From Amoeboaphelidium protococcarum (Eukaryota; Aphelidiomycota; Aphelidea): a stretch of 64,000 bases of DNA. Location of the stretch: positions 558,001-622,000 of the forward strand of contig JALECJ010000254.1 in the NCBI GenBank assembly GCA_023515745.1, given 5' to 3'. The notes below the pieces were generated by a model that saw only the letters and a program-made list of their open reading frames with translations, ran no database searches and was not told where the DNA came from. Below, one piece after another: positions 23,001 to 35,081 of the stretch. Both the position numbers and the translations under genes were made by a program. How positions within the stretch are numbered: the stretch's first letter is position 1; each line of letters opens with the position of its first letter.

Positions 23001-24647
23001 TCATTAAGATTTTGTATCTTATCGCTCTTTGTTAGTAGATTGCCTATTATAATCGCCAGATTTACCTCCAGATTTACAAGTTAACCTCACATCAGTTATA
23101 ACTAGCGACTTGTCAATAGCCTTACACATGTCATAGATAGTTAAGGAGGCAATACTCGCAGCCACCAATGCTTCCATTTCCACTCCAGTCTGAGCATCTT
23201 TGGTCTTACAATGAGATTACACCAGAATATGCGCTGGTTCCGCAGTCTTGATCAATTCAAATGTCAGTGATACATGAGACAAATTGATCTAATGGCACAG
23301 CGGTATAAGAGTGCTGGTCATCTTTGCCGCCTAGATGCCGCTTATATGGGCAGTTGACACCAAATCGCCCTTCTTTAAAGTAGTGCTTCCCTGCAGAACT
23401 TGCTCAATTTAACGCAAAGTATCGCGATTCTCAATCAACACTTTAGCCTCTGCAGATGCACTTCGAATGGGAGAGGGAGACTTATCGCTGACATCCACCA
23501 TTGATACATTGCCGCTCTTATCCAAATGCGAGAATGAGCTATACATTCTGCTTTGTAAGCGGTGGATTGGTCTACCAGGGGCCTAATATCATCCGCCTAT
23601 CAAAATCATTGGTCGATTCAGGTTCGCATCCTTAGATGTCTCAATGTCAGATATGCCACCATGAGCAAAATGCTTCTTATCAAGTGCAGCCTATATTGCA
23701 TCAATTAGAATACTATCTTCTTATTACGAAGAGATGGAAGAGGAACTGGTCTAATCGACAGACTAATTCTGCCGCATAATATCGCGAAGATTGATCTCTG
23801 ACTAACCAAATAGACAAACTTTCAATTAACCATTAGCAGTTACTCTGAGTCTATTGCATCCACTACAAAAATTGTTGGTCATTGAGCTTATGAATCCAAC
23901 TCTACCTCGGTATCCTTCAATATTATATAAACGCGTAGTATCACTTCTGTCTGTAAACTGTCGAATCAACTACAACCTTGCATCATCCAGCATCTACATA
24001 ATCCTCTAACTTCTTATCAACTTATCGGCGGTGAACTGATTACCACCGAATGGCATAAATTCAATGAATCTCATTGTGATAGGTTTATCGCGGACAAATT
24101 TGACCATCTACACCAGTTCATCGTCATTTACACCCTTCATAACTACGCAGTTGATCTTGAGGGGGATATTCAATTCCATGGCCTTATCAACAGTTCTCAT
24201 GACACTAAGCAATCCATTCATTGGTCGTCGCGTTATAATTGAGTACTTGGCCGGATCTAGAGTATCCAGGCTGATATTAAGTGAATCTAGACCGTTCCGC
24301 TGCAATTCTTAAAGCTTCCTATCTAAAGCGATACCGTTAGATGTCATCCCAATGGACTAGAGTCCACCACCCTGTGGATGATCTTTAAATTGTGAGAGAT
24401 CAGCGATTATCTGAGTCAAGTCTTTGCGCAGTGATGGCTCTCCGCCAGTCAATCTAATCTTTTTAATACCAGCGTGACGCACCAGAACAGTGGACAGTCG
24501 CGATATTTCGTGTCGCTGCAACAGATGTGATGGTGGACTCAGCTACACACCCTCCTCCGGCATACAGTACAGACACCTCAAATTGCACTTTTCAGTCAGC
24601 GATATCCTCAAATACGTATGCAGCCTCCCAAACGAGTCCTTCAACAT
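23001..24647 (-). CDS. MOCS1: MOCS1: fused MoaA radical SAM + MoaC, molybdenum cofactor synthesis
   Basis: ATG 24647, TGA 23001-23003, 548 residues, no intron. The N-terminal half is MoaA: CNLRCLYC (C21, C25, C28) binds the SAM [4Fe-4S] cluster, LTGGEP and ISLDTLDP follow, and the second cluster is FCSGCNRLR...KVCLFG. The C-terminal half is Moa[11 protein letters not shown], the TAHISGIQAAKMT and PLCH motifs, and GKSGDY (528-533) near the end. Together they convert GTP to cyclic pyranopterin monophosphate, in mitochondria in animals and fungi. In humans the two parts come from alternative splicing; here they lie in one open frame, so a fused product is predicted. No clear targeting peptide is visible. 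Confidence 0.93.
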
Positions 24648-24781
24648 TTAATTATATAAACTAGATTTATTAACTGGCAATTCTTCGATAAATAAACTTT
24701 AATCAAAAGAGAATCACCATTTGTTTCTCTGATTTCTCTCTGCAAATCTATTAACAATTTTCAGACGTGATTATAATAGCA

Positions 24782-26431
24782 ATGGAGAATAGTAATCAAG
24801 TTGTAGCAATTTAGACGCGTCCTTAGAAAGTCTTCACTGCCGGTAAGAAGGTGAATAATATGATGGTAAAGTCTTCCAAGATACCTCAGTCGATATTGGA
24901 ATGCAGTGAATTGAATGATAGCATTCGCCGCATTCTACCACAAACGTACAATTTTGAGATTCATAAATGTATCCATCAGATCCGATCTATGCCGCAGAGA
25001 TCTCAGCGAATTGGTCTGCAATTACCGGAGGGCCTTTAGATGTTTGCTATGGCTCTATCTGCTATATTCACTCAGTATCTGTATTATGATTATGACGGAA
25101 ATAATGATAATAATAATAATACTGGCCAGGACAATACTATAGATGATGATCGAGTGGTTGATGTCGTAGTTCTGGCTGATGTCACTTATGGAGCGTGTTG
25201 TATTGATGATTTTACTGCAAGTGCTCTGGGGTGTGATGTGCTTATACATTATGGCCACTCTTGCCTTGTTCCCATCACCACGACTAGCTTGGTTAAGAAG
25301 GTGATTTACGTGTTTGTGGATATCCGGTTTGATATCACACATTTCTAGCGTACATTTAATCGCCACTTTATAGACTCGCAGATTAATAGTAGTAGTGGTA
25401 GTAGTACTCATGATGATACCAAGTCTGATGATGTTCGCCATAACAGCGATGGTAGTGGTCGGAGTAACAATAATAGTAAGAGAAAATTACGCGTGGTATT
25501 GGTAGGTACTATTTAATTTGCATCATCGCTGCATCTGATAGCTGAGCAAATGGCGGAATATTGTCATGTTACTATTCCATAAGCCAGGCCTCTGAGTAGA
25601 GGTGAAATTCTGGGATGTACATCGCCCACTCTGAATGGTATGGGTAATAAGTCATCCTTATCAGGTGGTGGCGGTTGTGGTGATGATAAAGATGATGAAC
25701 GCATAGACTTGATCATCTATATCGGAGATGGTAGGTTTCATTTAGAGTCCATGATGATTGCCAATCCTCAGTACCTGGACAGATTCTACAAGTATGATCC
25801 GTATGAGTGCAAGTTCACCAAGGAAGGCTATGAGTACGTGCAGATGACATCAATGCGCAGAGATGCTATAGAGCTGGCGAGATCTATGACTACTATTACT
25901 TCTACTTCAACTACTACCTCACAGTCTAATTCAGATGAAGAGTAGCGTCGACCAGTGTGGGCATTACTAGTGGGTACATTGGGAAGGTAGGGAAGTCCGG
26001 CAGTGGTGAAGCATTTAAAGTAAAAGATCAAGACGAGAGGCTATAGATGTGTACAGATTCTGATTAGTGAAGTTTCTATTGACAAGTTGAAGTAATTTGA
26101 GGATAAAGTGGATGTCTTTGTACAGACATCATGCCCGCGACTAAGCATAGACTGGGGATATCTGTTCCCAAAGCCCTTACTTACACCGTATGAAGCAACC
26201 GTGGCCCTAATGGAGCCAGATGAGTATCGCTAATCTCGACCATCCTGGATGAAGTGTTAGTCACAAAGCAAGTAGTAATAGCTATCATCAGAGTAGGAGT
26301 CACAATTATGTGGTAATAAAGGTGAAAACTGCTGTAAACCAGGTGATAATTATCCAATGGACTTTTACGCTAAAGACTCGCTTGGTCCATGGACGCCTAA
26401 TCACGTCCCTCCAAAGACTAAATAAAAGTGA
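24782..26431 (+). CDS. DPH1: DPH1/OVCA1, diphthamide synthesis radical enzyme subunit
   Basis: ATG 24782, TGA 26429-26431, 549 residues, no intron. The three cluster cysteines of the DPH1/DPH2 family are present in order: [22 protein letters not shown] and [44 protein letters not shown] is the usual N-terminal landmark. The last motif separates DPH1 from DPH2. The enzyme transfers the 3-amino-3-carboxypropyl group from SAM to a histidine of elongation factor 2 in the cytosol. It is about 100 residues longer than human DPH1, owing to Asn/Asp/Ser/Thr-rich inserts (about 25085-25145, 25380-25480, 25640-25700, 25880-25940). Confidence 0.93.
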
Positions 26432-26484
26432 TTCTGCCATTGAAATAGATTTATATAATATCATATCTAGTATATAATGTATAT

Positions 26485-26820
26485 TCATACATTGAACTTC
26501 ACCTTCTTCTTATTTTATAATGATCCCCGCTGTGCAGATCCACTATCACCGTGATGTGAATCCTTGGACCTCTTCTTTAACCTCCTCTACCTGTTCTACT
26601 GCTTCTACTGATCTTTAACTTTCACCTTGTACTCTTCCAATTTCTACCTCTTTGATGATTTCTTTTGCTATTTCTCCTACTCTTTGATTTGCAAATACTA
26701 TTACTTTTCATGCATTCGATCCAGCATCTTGCTCTTACGCTCATCCACACTATTGACTGAATCTTGTGCAATTTTGAGTAAGATTGACGCGTCATTTACA
26801 TAATTCTTGGGTTTCTTCAT
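26485..26820 (-). CDS. Small very basic coiled-coil protein, unknown
   Basis: ATG 26820, TGA 26485-26487, 111 residues. Lys, Gln and Arg make up much of the sequence (EKQQKKSSKRQK, QQKQQNRQRRLKKRSK), with a predicted helical coiled coil from residue 15 to 85 and a final KKKVKFNV. Nine or more Gln are TAG, which supports coding under this genome's code. The composition fits nucleolar ribosome-biogenesis or pre-mRNA factors; that is inference, and I cannot name a family. It ends 54 bp after DPH1, tail to tail. Confidence 0.55.
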
Positions 26821-27025
26821 ACTACCTACTATGATTCTCTTTACTCTGCGGATTTAATTGATACTTAGTAAAGTAATATCAATTGATAGAGTCACTTACT
26901 GTGAGTAATGGAAGGGATGTCAGACTTTTTCAATCTTTTCTCTCCTTTTCGCTTTAACGTTACAACAGCTATAGTCGCTGTTCAGTTGAGGATCCTCTTT
27001 TAATACTGTAGTATCTACGAAAATA

Positions 27026-27664
27026 ATGGCAGAGTCTGGGAATGAGCAAATATTGGTGGAAAATACATAAGAATAATAGCTGCGAACGGTGTAGATCAAG
27101 AGACCTAGATAGTTTTAGAGAGCGCAAGGTATATTGAGGACACTGAGTGGAAGTGTAGTGATAGTTCCCGTATGGAGTTCGTCTCAGAGTCGTCAGTTGG
27201 CTGAATCGGATCATTATCAACGACCTGTAATAAAAAAGTCAAAATCTGCTGCTATTTCCGCTATATAGAGTGAATCTTTATAATCTGAATAGTAGCCGCG
27301 GTTAGCTGGTGGTGATGGTAGTGGTGATGATGACATTGCGCAGGCGGAACAGAAGACTCCTCGTAAAAAAAATATTAATGTCAATATGGAAGATGATAAT
27401 AATCATACTACGATTAAAGATACTGATCAACCCGTTAAAGATTCAGGGATTAAATAACGTCATTCAGAGCGCACCGTTCCATGTACAGTTGAAGATTGTA
27501 AGAAGATGTTTAAAGATGAACCTTCAATGAAGAAGCATTACTCACTGGCTCATGACAAGTCTCGGTAGTATACGTGTAAGACTGATGGGTGTAATCAACT
27601 ATTTAACACTAGGCGAGAATTGACTGATCACAAGTTATTAATTCATTCAGATAAGAATACGTGA
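27026..27664 (+). CDS. Protein with two C2H2 zinc fingers
   Basis: ATG 27026, TGA 27662-27664, 212 residues. The first 150 residues are polar and disordered, rich in Gln (TAA/TAG), Ser and Asp. The C-terminus has two fingers: VPCTVEDCKKMFKDEPSMKKHYSLAH and YTCKTDGCNQLFNTRRELTDHKLLIH, both with C-x4-C-x12-H-x4-H spacing. C-x4-C with acidic residues between is typical of TFIIIA/ZIC-like fingers. Probably binds DNA or RNA in the nucleus; the target is unknown. Confidence 0.75.
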
Positions 27665-28589
27665 TATGTGTGTTCTTGATAAAGTAATTGATATTTAGAA
27701 TCTGAACATAGTTTAGCGTTAATAGTTTACACATAAACTCACACAGTTCTTGTTATATTGACCAACGACAGCCTAAGTCCAGTTCTTTTGAATATACATG
27801 TGAATTTAACAGTGAAAGTGGCATTTCGAAACAAAAGACGCCACTCATACACCAGCCAACTTCATTTACATTACATTGAATGTATATCCTAGCCAGCACT
27901 TGGATTGTAGATAAGGAGTGGAAAATTGGTTTAGATCGGTTCTACTAGAACCTTCTGGCTTACACAGCAAACTTGGCCTTGTTATGAGAGGCACCATCCG
28001 TTCGATGTAATGCGGATATGTTTCGATGGTTGAAACAGGCGATGAAGTTTCTCCCACCACAGATGTATGAAGCTGTGAAACAGATACTGTACTGTGGTTT
28101 CAGCACAACTCTGGCCGAGATTGGGAAGTCTGTCTGGTACATGACTACGGGAGAAGATGGAATATGTACATCACTTGCGAAAAGGTTAGAATGGTTAATA
28201 AAAGGGGGAAACCGCCGAGGCGGGTACATCATCACGATGCCAGGGCTTTTTCCAAAGCGAGGACATCATCACGATGCAGGAACACTGTCGCCATTGCCTA
28301 AACATGCGAATGAAGAGAAGAAGAAAGAGAATGAGGAGTGGATGGGATTTTATAGCCGAGTCGAACGAATAAACAAACAAACTCGCGCGCACTCACGCGA
28401 CAATAACAACACGACAACGACATGGAAGGTGAAATATGTACAGTAACGATAAGGCATCAACTTAAGCTACAACGCTAGAATCAGTATACATATCATCATT
28501 CTTAACCGTTATGTAGTTGTCCTAGAATATGTCGAGGTATCCATGTGCAGATATGGGCATGAACAACAACGCATATTCATATTATTTCA
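27665..28589. other. Intergenic, one unsupported open frame
   Basis: 925 bases. A plus-strand frame at 28018-28443 is 142 codons long but has no TAA/TAG Gln codon, no domain, and would run to a TGA overlapping the next gene; random open frames are long when only TGA stops, so I do not call it. A short repeat (ATCATCACGATGC) occurs twice near 28230 and 28265. Confidence 0.4.
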
Positions 28590-29309
28590 TCAATGACTTG
28601 CTTACCGCTGTTTAGCCCGTTCTAAGGCTTCCTATAGCTATTCATCAGATAACTGACACTCCCACCAGCGATTATAGTTATTGCCTTACTTGCTGTCTTC
28701 AGTGTTCACATAATTGTCACTACTCTCTTTGGTAACTTCACTGCTAAAGAGCTCGTCCAGACGCTTAAGATAATCTTCTTTCAACTGCTGTAAAGATTTG
28801 CCAATATTAGATGTACTCTCACCGCCTTATTTAATCCAGAGATAATTTGGCGTGTAAAGCACTTTCTATTGCTCTTATTTATTTTGATCTTGGTCTTAAT
28901 TAGCTACGACTTTATCAATCTTATCACAACTTTGAACACTTGCAGACCGTTCATCACGTCGCCGCTTGGCCTGTTCAATCATCTATTATATATACAAAGG
29001 TCTTTTCTTATCAGGCTTTTATTCATAATCATCGAGATCGGTCTGTTACTTATAATCCGCAGCATCTTCAGCAGTGTTTACTTTCGCGTCAAATTATAAA
29101 GTGTACTGATCATCAGTACTTATCCTTGTAGCCTCTTCCACATCAAATCTAGTATTTTATAGATTCTATTCGCGTCCAGTAGGTCCCAGCGTTTAATATT
29201 CTACTTTACTCTTGTCATCTACTTAATCATCTTCATAAAGATTCACTTTTCTCTTATTCTACTTTTACTTTGCAGCTGGCTTAATCTTGAACATATCGAA
29301 GACTTGCAT
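28590..29309 (-). CDS. Charged coiled-coil protein, unknown (weak NSRP1 likeness)
   Basis: ATG 29309, TGA 28590-28592, 239 residues, dense in TAA/TAG Gln codons. The N-terminus (MFKIKPAAKQKQNKRKVNLYEDDQ) and middle (EDAADYKQQTDLDDY...KKRPLYIQQMIEQAKRRRDER) are highly charged and helical. The stretch ending KKRPLYIQQMIEQAKRRR loosely resembles the KPKYIxNLLKxAExRK signature of NSRP1-type splicing proteins (DUF2040), but the remainder does not clearly match. Nuclear RNA-linked function is only a guess. No signal peptide or membrane segment. Confidence 0.6.
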
Positions 29310-29422
29310 TAAATAACAACAACACGCTAAAAGAAGATGAACTAGTTAATCCGAAATTAACTTTATTCATATTTATTCATCCCGAATAGATCACAAAATA
29401 TACCAAACTTTATTTTAACGTA

Positions 29423-31289
29423 TCAGTGATGGGTGACATTCCATACTTTGACACATGAATCTGCTCCAGTGCTGACTACGGTGTTATTGTTCAGGAACGC
29501 CACACCTGATACACCATCCTGATGAGCACCCTTGATGGCGATATACTTCATTGGCTTCTCAACACTCCACACATAGATATCACGGTCCAGGCCACCACTC
29601 ACAGCGTGCAAAGAATCTTCTGCCCAAGAGAAGCAGTTCACCTTGGCAGAGTGAAAACACCACTCTTCGATCGCCACCTGACCGGAGGCGGTGTCATACA
29701 CCACAATCTTGCGATCAGTATCAGCCGCTGCCAGATACTTTCCATTCGGAGAGTAAGCCAAAGCAGTAATTTGACCACGATTGGACTGATACACCTTAGC
29801 TGAAGGTGTTAGATTTCCATCAGCAGATAAAGTAAAGAAATGAACCTGCTTATCATCTCCACCCACAGCAACTTCCTTTTCATCCGCAGATAAAGCAACG
29901 GCATTGCAAGAGAACTTTGTAGCCTGACTGCTCTACTTCTTACCATGCTGGTACACCGCAATCTCTTTACCGGTACCCACAACAACCACACCTGCTTTGG
30001 ACTGAACCACAGCTTTCGGCTAACCTTCAGTAGGAGCTGCCGTCTCTTCAAATACTTTACCGGCAGTATCGACAGATTTCAGAACATCTTCAAATCCTAC
30101 ACTGAACAGCTTGTTCGAAATTCTTGCCTGGGTAATGGCAGCCACCTAAGAACTGTGACCTTTGCCGCTCACTGGAGAAGCCGTACCAGACTCAAAATCC
30201 CAGAAATACATTCTACCATCGTAACTGCCAGTATAAAAAGTCTTATCTGCCGGACTTAGACTAAAAGCAGTGATAGACTTCTGATGGCCGTACACAGTCT
30301 TGATTGGCTTGTCCGATTTAGGATCGATATAGTGATAATCACCGCTTAGACTTAGAGACAATAAGTGCTTCTGAGTCCACAAATTTCCAACCTGCTGGTC
30401 ATCGACAGTGGTACCAATTTAGATTGTATTCACAGCCTTCTTGGCCGCAACATCCCAAATTTTGACAGACATGTCCAGGGAGGATGTGATCAACTGCTTA
30501 CTATCTGGTGACCAACTGGCAGACATTACGCCACCGGTGTGGGCACCATCAGCCAACTCTCCAATCTTGTCTCCAGTTGTACCATCATACAAATAAATCT
30601 TCGCATCAGATCCACAGGTCACCATAAACTGACCATCGGGAGAGAAGCGAACACACTGAACAAATCTAGAATGATCAGTAATACTCTTACTAAACTTATA
30701 CGGTGGTCCAGCATAAAATCCGACGGTCATATCATCAGAGCAGGTGGCAGCACGGTATGGACGCACAGATCTAATGTGACAACTATTGGCCACCTTGTTA
30801 TGTCCAATAATGTCACCGACAGTGGAGCCAGAATCAAATGAAAACGCAGCTCCATATCTCTCCTTACCATCACCGACAGCAATGATTCTCTTACTCTCCG
30901 CATCCCAACTAATGTCATTAACTTTGGAGGTAATCGGGCGACAGGTGAACTTTAAAATATGCTCCTCATTCACAGTATCCCAAATACGGACGTTTCCCTG
31001 CACATCTCCACTGGCGATGTAGAATCCAGATGGAGACCAACGGGCAACCGTAGTCTGACAACTGTGCTCGGTGTACTCCTAAGCAACAGCAGGATTATCC
31101 AAACTTCTAATCACAATAGTTCTACCATTGCAGTACACAAAACGCTCCCCTTTTGGATCAGCACTCAAATGCACAGCTTGTCCTCTCTAAGTAGCAGGCG
31201 AACAAGCAAATATAGATTCTACATACAATCGTTGAGTCTTTAATCAAACAATACAATGTAAAAGTTGACTTACACTTTTTAAACGACAT
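29423..31289 (-). CDS. WDR1: WDR1/AIP1, actin-interacting WD40 protein, one intron
   Basis: Exon 1 31289-31274 (MSFKK + 1 base), intron 31273-31219 (55 nt, GTAAGT...TAG), exon 2 31218-29423; 603 residues, against 606 in human. The intron is needed: the exon 2 frame has an upstream TGA and no ATG, and splicing gives MSFKKQSIFACSPATQRGQ, with TAA Gln formed across the junction. FVYCNGRTIVIRSLDNPAVAQEYTEH, PSGFYIASGDVQGNVRIWDT, GPPYKFSKSITDHSRFVQCVRFSPDG and LITSSLDMSVKIWDV match AIP1 throughout, in two seven-bladed propellers. With cofilin it disassembles actin filaments in the cytosol. Confidence 0.93.
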
Positions 31290-31788
31290 GATATTTAATC
31301 CAAGTCAGTTAGATCAATGATATGAAGTTAAATAAAGGATTTCAGAGTTGAGAATTAACAATGTTCCAAGTTTAATCAAAACTTTACTGTTGATGTTTTG
31401 TTTGACTGACTGGTAATGAAGAAGAAAAAGAGCAGAAACAACAATCAGATTAGATCAAAGGACAACTTTGAAGTCAAAACTTTCTGCGCATGTTGACGCG
31501 ACAAGTGGTGCCAAAATATGGGCGTGAATTCGTTTAAGACATTAAGCTGTAGTGAAACGCCACATTTTCTAAAACAGGGGGAGTTGTGGTAGTTGTCGTC
31601 GTTCTCTCGTCGTAGCAGTTCGGTTTCTTCAAGCAGCCACACGCGCTTCATCGTTGCCTGTGAAACCGTTCCACAATCTCTCGCATTGTTCTGAAGTATT
31701 TCAGTAGACTCAGCATCTGCGGAACAGTGTAGAGGAAGATCACATTCATATAATTTTGCGTTTATTTTGATTGATAGTAGACTAGAAT
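31290..31788. other. Divergent intergenic between WDR1 and the At4g15545-like gene
   Basis: 499 bases likely holding both promoters. A minus-strand frame (31445-31849) of 134 codons overlaps the start of the plus-strand gene, has no TAR Gln codon and no domain; not called. Confidence 0.4.
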
Positions 31789-32928
31789 ATGACAGTTTTG
31801 AGACAATAATAGAACGATGAGAATACTCAACATCCATTAAATTTGACACCGGCGTCGATTGGAAATTTTAAAGTGAGCGATGAGGGACATAGGTTGGAGT
31901 CGCATCGTGCTCACCACTAGAAATAGAATCAGTCAGAGAACAACAATGGAGATGCTACCGAGTAGAGATTTCGAGCTGGCTTGGAGTTGCTGCAGGAAGC
32001 ATTTTAAATTAATAATGAGAGTCATCATAATGAAATTGTAAAGCATCATAAGCAGGTTGAAAATTTAGAGTTAAAGTTGTAGCATAAAGATTAGGAAATT
32101 AAGAAATTGCACTCCCTTATTGAAAGTCTATAGTCAAAGAATGGGCAAATGAAAAAGAATTTGTAAAAGTCAGAAAGTTCTAGATTATAATTGTTGAGTA
32201 AGTATGAACAACTTAAGCTTAACTATTAAAGGCTGAATGGATTCAGAAAGTAGATTGCATAAATGGTGGAACATACTGGCGGTGTCGACTTTACTAAACT
32301 CGATGAGAACTCTTTTATTGGTGGGTAAGAGTTTCCAGATTTACACCTGAGTAGTCCAATTCAGTCTGACTTTGCCGATTAGTTGGATAATGATGATGAT
32401 GATGATGCCAGTAATTAAGAGAATGTATAAAACTTTGTGCCCAGACAGTCCGAGTACGCGTCAGACCATCCAGTCAACTAAATGCGTGATAGTAATAGAC
32501 TAAGAGAGACTAAAAGTGATGCTGAAGTTTTGAAATTGACGCCTTTCGATGTTAATACTTCGTTTGATGCTCCTTACACTGCGGCCTAGAGTTCTCCCGT
32601 GTAGAGGAAGGCTACTGCTGTTGCTGCTGATAGAGCGGATCATACTGATAGGATTATGAATTCGTCACTGATCGTGGATGTAGATGTGCCAGCTTTGTAT
32701 AAAAGAATTCGGTAGGCCATGTCATCAGATGAATTTCAAAAGTTTGCGCGTTACATTTCCGACTTCAACTCTGGTCTTCTGGGCGCTGATGATGCGATGC
32801 TAATGATTGTAGGCAAGAGGATACTGAATCGGAGTTCTGTACAGTATTAAGGCGGTTTGCTGAGTTCAGAGCCGCAGCTGGCACGAGAAATGGAGCGATT
32901 GATACTGAAGGCTATTTCTGAGGCTTGA
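31789..32928 (+). CDS. Coiled-coil protein of the At4g15545-like family
   Basis: ATG 31789 (first after an in-frame TGA), TGA 32926-32928, 379 residues. Residues 60-165 form a coiled coil (QVENLELKLQHKDQEIKKLHSL...) ending in QRLNGFRKQIAQMVE, which resembles the KLEGFRKTLMMS segment of plant At4g15545. A polar linker with poly-Asp follows. The C-terminal block DVPALYKRIRQAMSSDEFQKFARYISDFN matches the family's (F/L)(F/Y)RQxRxxLSxEQFxxFLxxxxxLN. The molecular role is not established to my knowledge. The match is by memory of motif order, so the family call is moderate. Confidence 0.65.
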
Positions 32929-33130
32929 TTTAAATCATACTTTTGTTATTGTTTTGCTGTTATTGTTATAATAATACATACGTTATGTGGTTTTTTAACA
33001 TTGTCTCTCTTCGTGTCTCTTAGATGTTAAACGCGCAATCTAGCAAGCTCATACGTAATATAGTTATTACTAATTTTTTATTAATCAGCAATAATTAATC
33101 ATTTAAAGTGACACCAGACTACCGCGATGC

Positions 33131-33664
33131 TCAGCAGATGGACTAGTATGGCAGTTGAATTTTCTTAAGCTTGAAAGTATTACCACACTCTGGACAGCGG
33201 TTGTGTCCGTACTCCCAGTACTTGTGACCATCCTCATAGACCATCATCCAGTTGATCTCATGACGGTGTCCCTGTGGTCCTTGGCATCCAATAATGCGAT
33301 CATCATCCGGCGACAGTACTTCGATCGGGTTCTCTTTCGTGCCTTTTCTGCCATCCAGCTAATCCATCAGACCAAAGAACGGATCCTTGCCCTCTCTCAG
33401 AGCCAAGTACTGCAAACGCTCCTTACCAGTGGCCTAGTCCATCTGAGTAGGCACATAATCACTCTGAGCACCAGGTCCAACCATCTCCGGTTTCTTCCAC
33501 ACCTCTGCGTCATGCCCCGGGTCGGTGTGATGAACATGTTCCTTGTCCTTTCTGCGCAGAACCTGAACGCCAACATTTCCATAGTTGAAGAAGGTGATAT
33601 TAGCTCTCTACTGAGCAAGAACAGTCTAAACTCCTCTTCCTCTCAATACAGTTCTAGCCAACAT
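33131..33664 (-). CDS. COX5B: Cytochrome c oxidase subunit 5B (yeast Cox4)
   Basis: ATG 33664, TGA 33131-33133, 177 residues, no intron. The Arg-rich N-terminus (MLARTVLRGRGVQT) is a mitochondrial presequence. ATGKERLQYLALREGKDPFFG, GTKENPIEVLSPDDDRIIGC and NRCPECGNTFKL match subunit Vb, including the zinc site cysteines (C in IIGC, then CPEC). It is a matrix-side accessory subunit of complex IV. It lies head to head with CHCHD5 across 235 bp. Confidence 0.9.
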
Positions 33665-33899
33665 TTTCTGATAGCTTGAGTTTAAATGACGAAATGATAT
33701 GAATATGGTCGATACCTAAAATTTTAAAAAAAGACCTCTTCCAGCAAACTCACAGTGCAGATAATAATAACGCTCCTCTCACTCACAACGCAGGGCGAGA
33801 ATGAACGAAGAAAAGTCTGATTGGGTCGCTTTAAATTCGCGCGAGAAAGAATTCAGAGTGCTGCACTATTCATCACTATTACGCGACTGACTAATAGAG

Positions 33900-34193
33900 A
33901 TGGAGGCTGCTTTGGATGAGATCAAGACAAAATGTGCAGTTTAGATTCAGTAAATGGCAGAGTGTATCTAGGAGAATCCAGAGCATTGGGAGACTTAATG
34001 TCACATGTATCATAGTGAAGTGCAAGAATGCGTGTCTAAAAATTCCGAAAAGGTGATGAAAATCCAGAGAGAATGCAGATCTGATATTGACGCATACGAG
34101 TTTTGCGTGAAATAAAATAGTAGCAATCCTTAGAAATGTATGGAATAGTTAAAGTCGCTGTATGAATGCTCTAAACGCGTTCAGAATAATTGA
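33900..34193 (+). CDS. CHCHD5: CHCHD5/Mix14-like twin CX9C protein
   Basis: ATG 33900, TGA 34191-34193, 97 residues. Four CX9C motifs in order: CAVQIQQMAEC, CHMYHSEVQEC, CRSDIDAYEFC, CMEQLKSLYEC, forming two CHCH folds. The start MEAALDEI and the spacer NPEHWETQCH match human CHCHD5 (MQAALE..., KPESWQRDCH). Such proteins enter the mitochondrial intermembrane space through Mia40 disulfide relay. Divergent pairing with COX5B suggests shared control of mitochondrial genes. Length equals the family's. Confidence 0.88.
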
Positions 34194-34309
34194 TACGTTT
34201 GAACTAATAGACTAGATAGACTAATACATTCTTAATCTCAATGAAATTAAATCGTAGAACTTCAATCATCAAACAACATATAAATCCCATCGTAATCTCA
34301 ACTCTAACA

Positions 34310-35081
34310 TCATTTGGAATAAATCAACTGACTGATATGTTGACGCACATGCTTCTTCATTGCAGTCTGAATGTATCTCTTGTGAACGCCAAATACTCTG
34401 GTCATGATAGACTCGTGGATGGTGGTAGCTAGTGACTTGCAGAATTCAGACTGCAAGATGCGAGTGACTTCCTCATTTTTGGCGCGATTAATGTCTTGTC
34501 TCGCGGCTTCGTTCTCTGGCTTTTCCCATCCCGGGCGGCCCAATTTCAGGTAAGATTGTCTATCGAACTGAGCATCGTACTTTAGCCAATATCCACTCTC
34601 TGGGTTCAAGAATGGTTCCTACACCATTGCCTTGATCACTGTAGCCAGATCTTTGTCAGATGTGATATCAGTCAACTCTCCTTGGTCTTGTTGAGTCTTC
34701 TTCCCTGCTGCTGATGCTGCTGCTGCTGTTTGAGCTTCGTTCTTCCCCTTTTCAATCACATCCTCTGCTGACTGCTGTTCATAATCAGACCACATCTTTT
34801 TCAAATCCGTAAAATCTCCATCTCTCTTCTTAAATCTCAGCGTAATATACTTGGCTCTTTCATATGACTGTGGATCAGATTAGTCTTCGTCAATCGCATC
34901 CTCAATATTCTTATAATGATGTACCAGATCGCTCAGCTTCTTGACACCTTTCGCCTACACTTTCCGACTTTATTCGACAATGATAAGAAATCTGTATATA
35001 AAAAGTATTTAAAATTACTCTCAAGGTTTCTGTCATTTAGCGCTGGAATATATCCGAAGATGACGGTACAACGGACGGCAT
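34310..35081 (-). CDS. Unknown protein, two exons
   Basis: Exon 1 35081-35019, intron 35018-34955 (64 nt, GTAATT...TAG), exon 2 34954-34310 ending TGA; 235 residues. The intron is inferred because the exon 2 frame meets a TGA just upstream while exon 1 offers an ATG (MPSVVPSSSD; a second ATG at 35036) and both splice sites keep phase 0. The product is soluble, charged and mostly helical: RAKGVKKLSDLVHHYKNIEDAID, an Ala-rich linker (about 34690-34740), ESGYWLKYDAQFDRQSYLKLGRPGWE, then a helical C-terminus. I recognise no family. The 34804-34310 part is certain coding by conservation-like composition; the first exon is less sure. Confidence 0.55.

Noticed and set aside
28018-28446. 142-codon open frame on the plus strand
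   Set aside because: No TAR Gln codons, no domain, and under this code it does not end at its TAA but runs on into the next gene. Open frames this long are expected by chance with one stop codon.
31445-31849. 134-codon open frame on the minus strand
   Set aside because: Overlaps the start of a better-supported plus-strand gene, has no domain and no TAR codons.
33155-33679. 174-codon plus-strand frame
   Set aside because: Antisense shadow of COX5B, which has presequence, family motifs and zinc cysteines.
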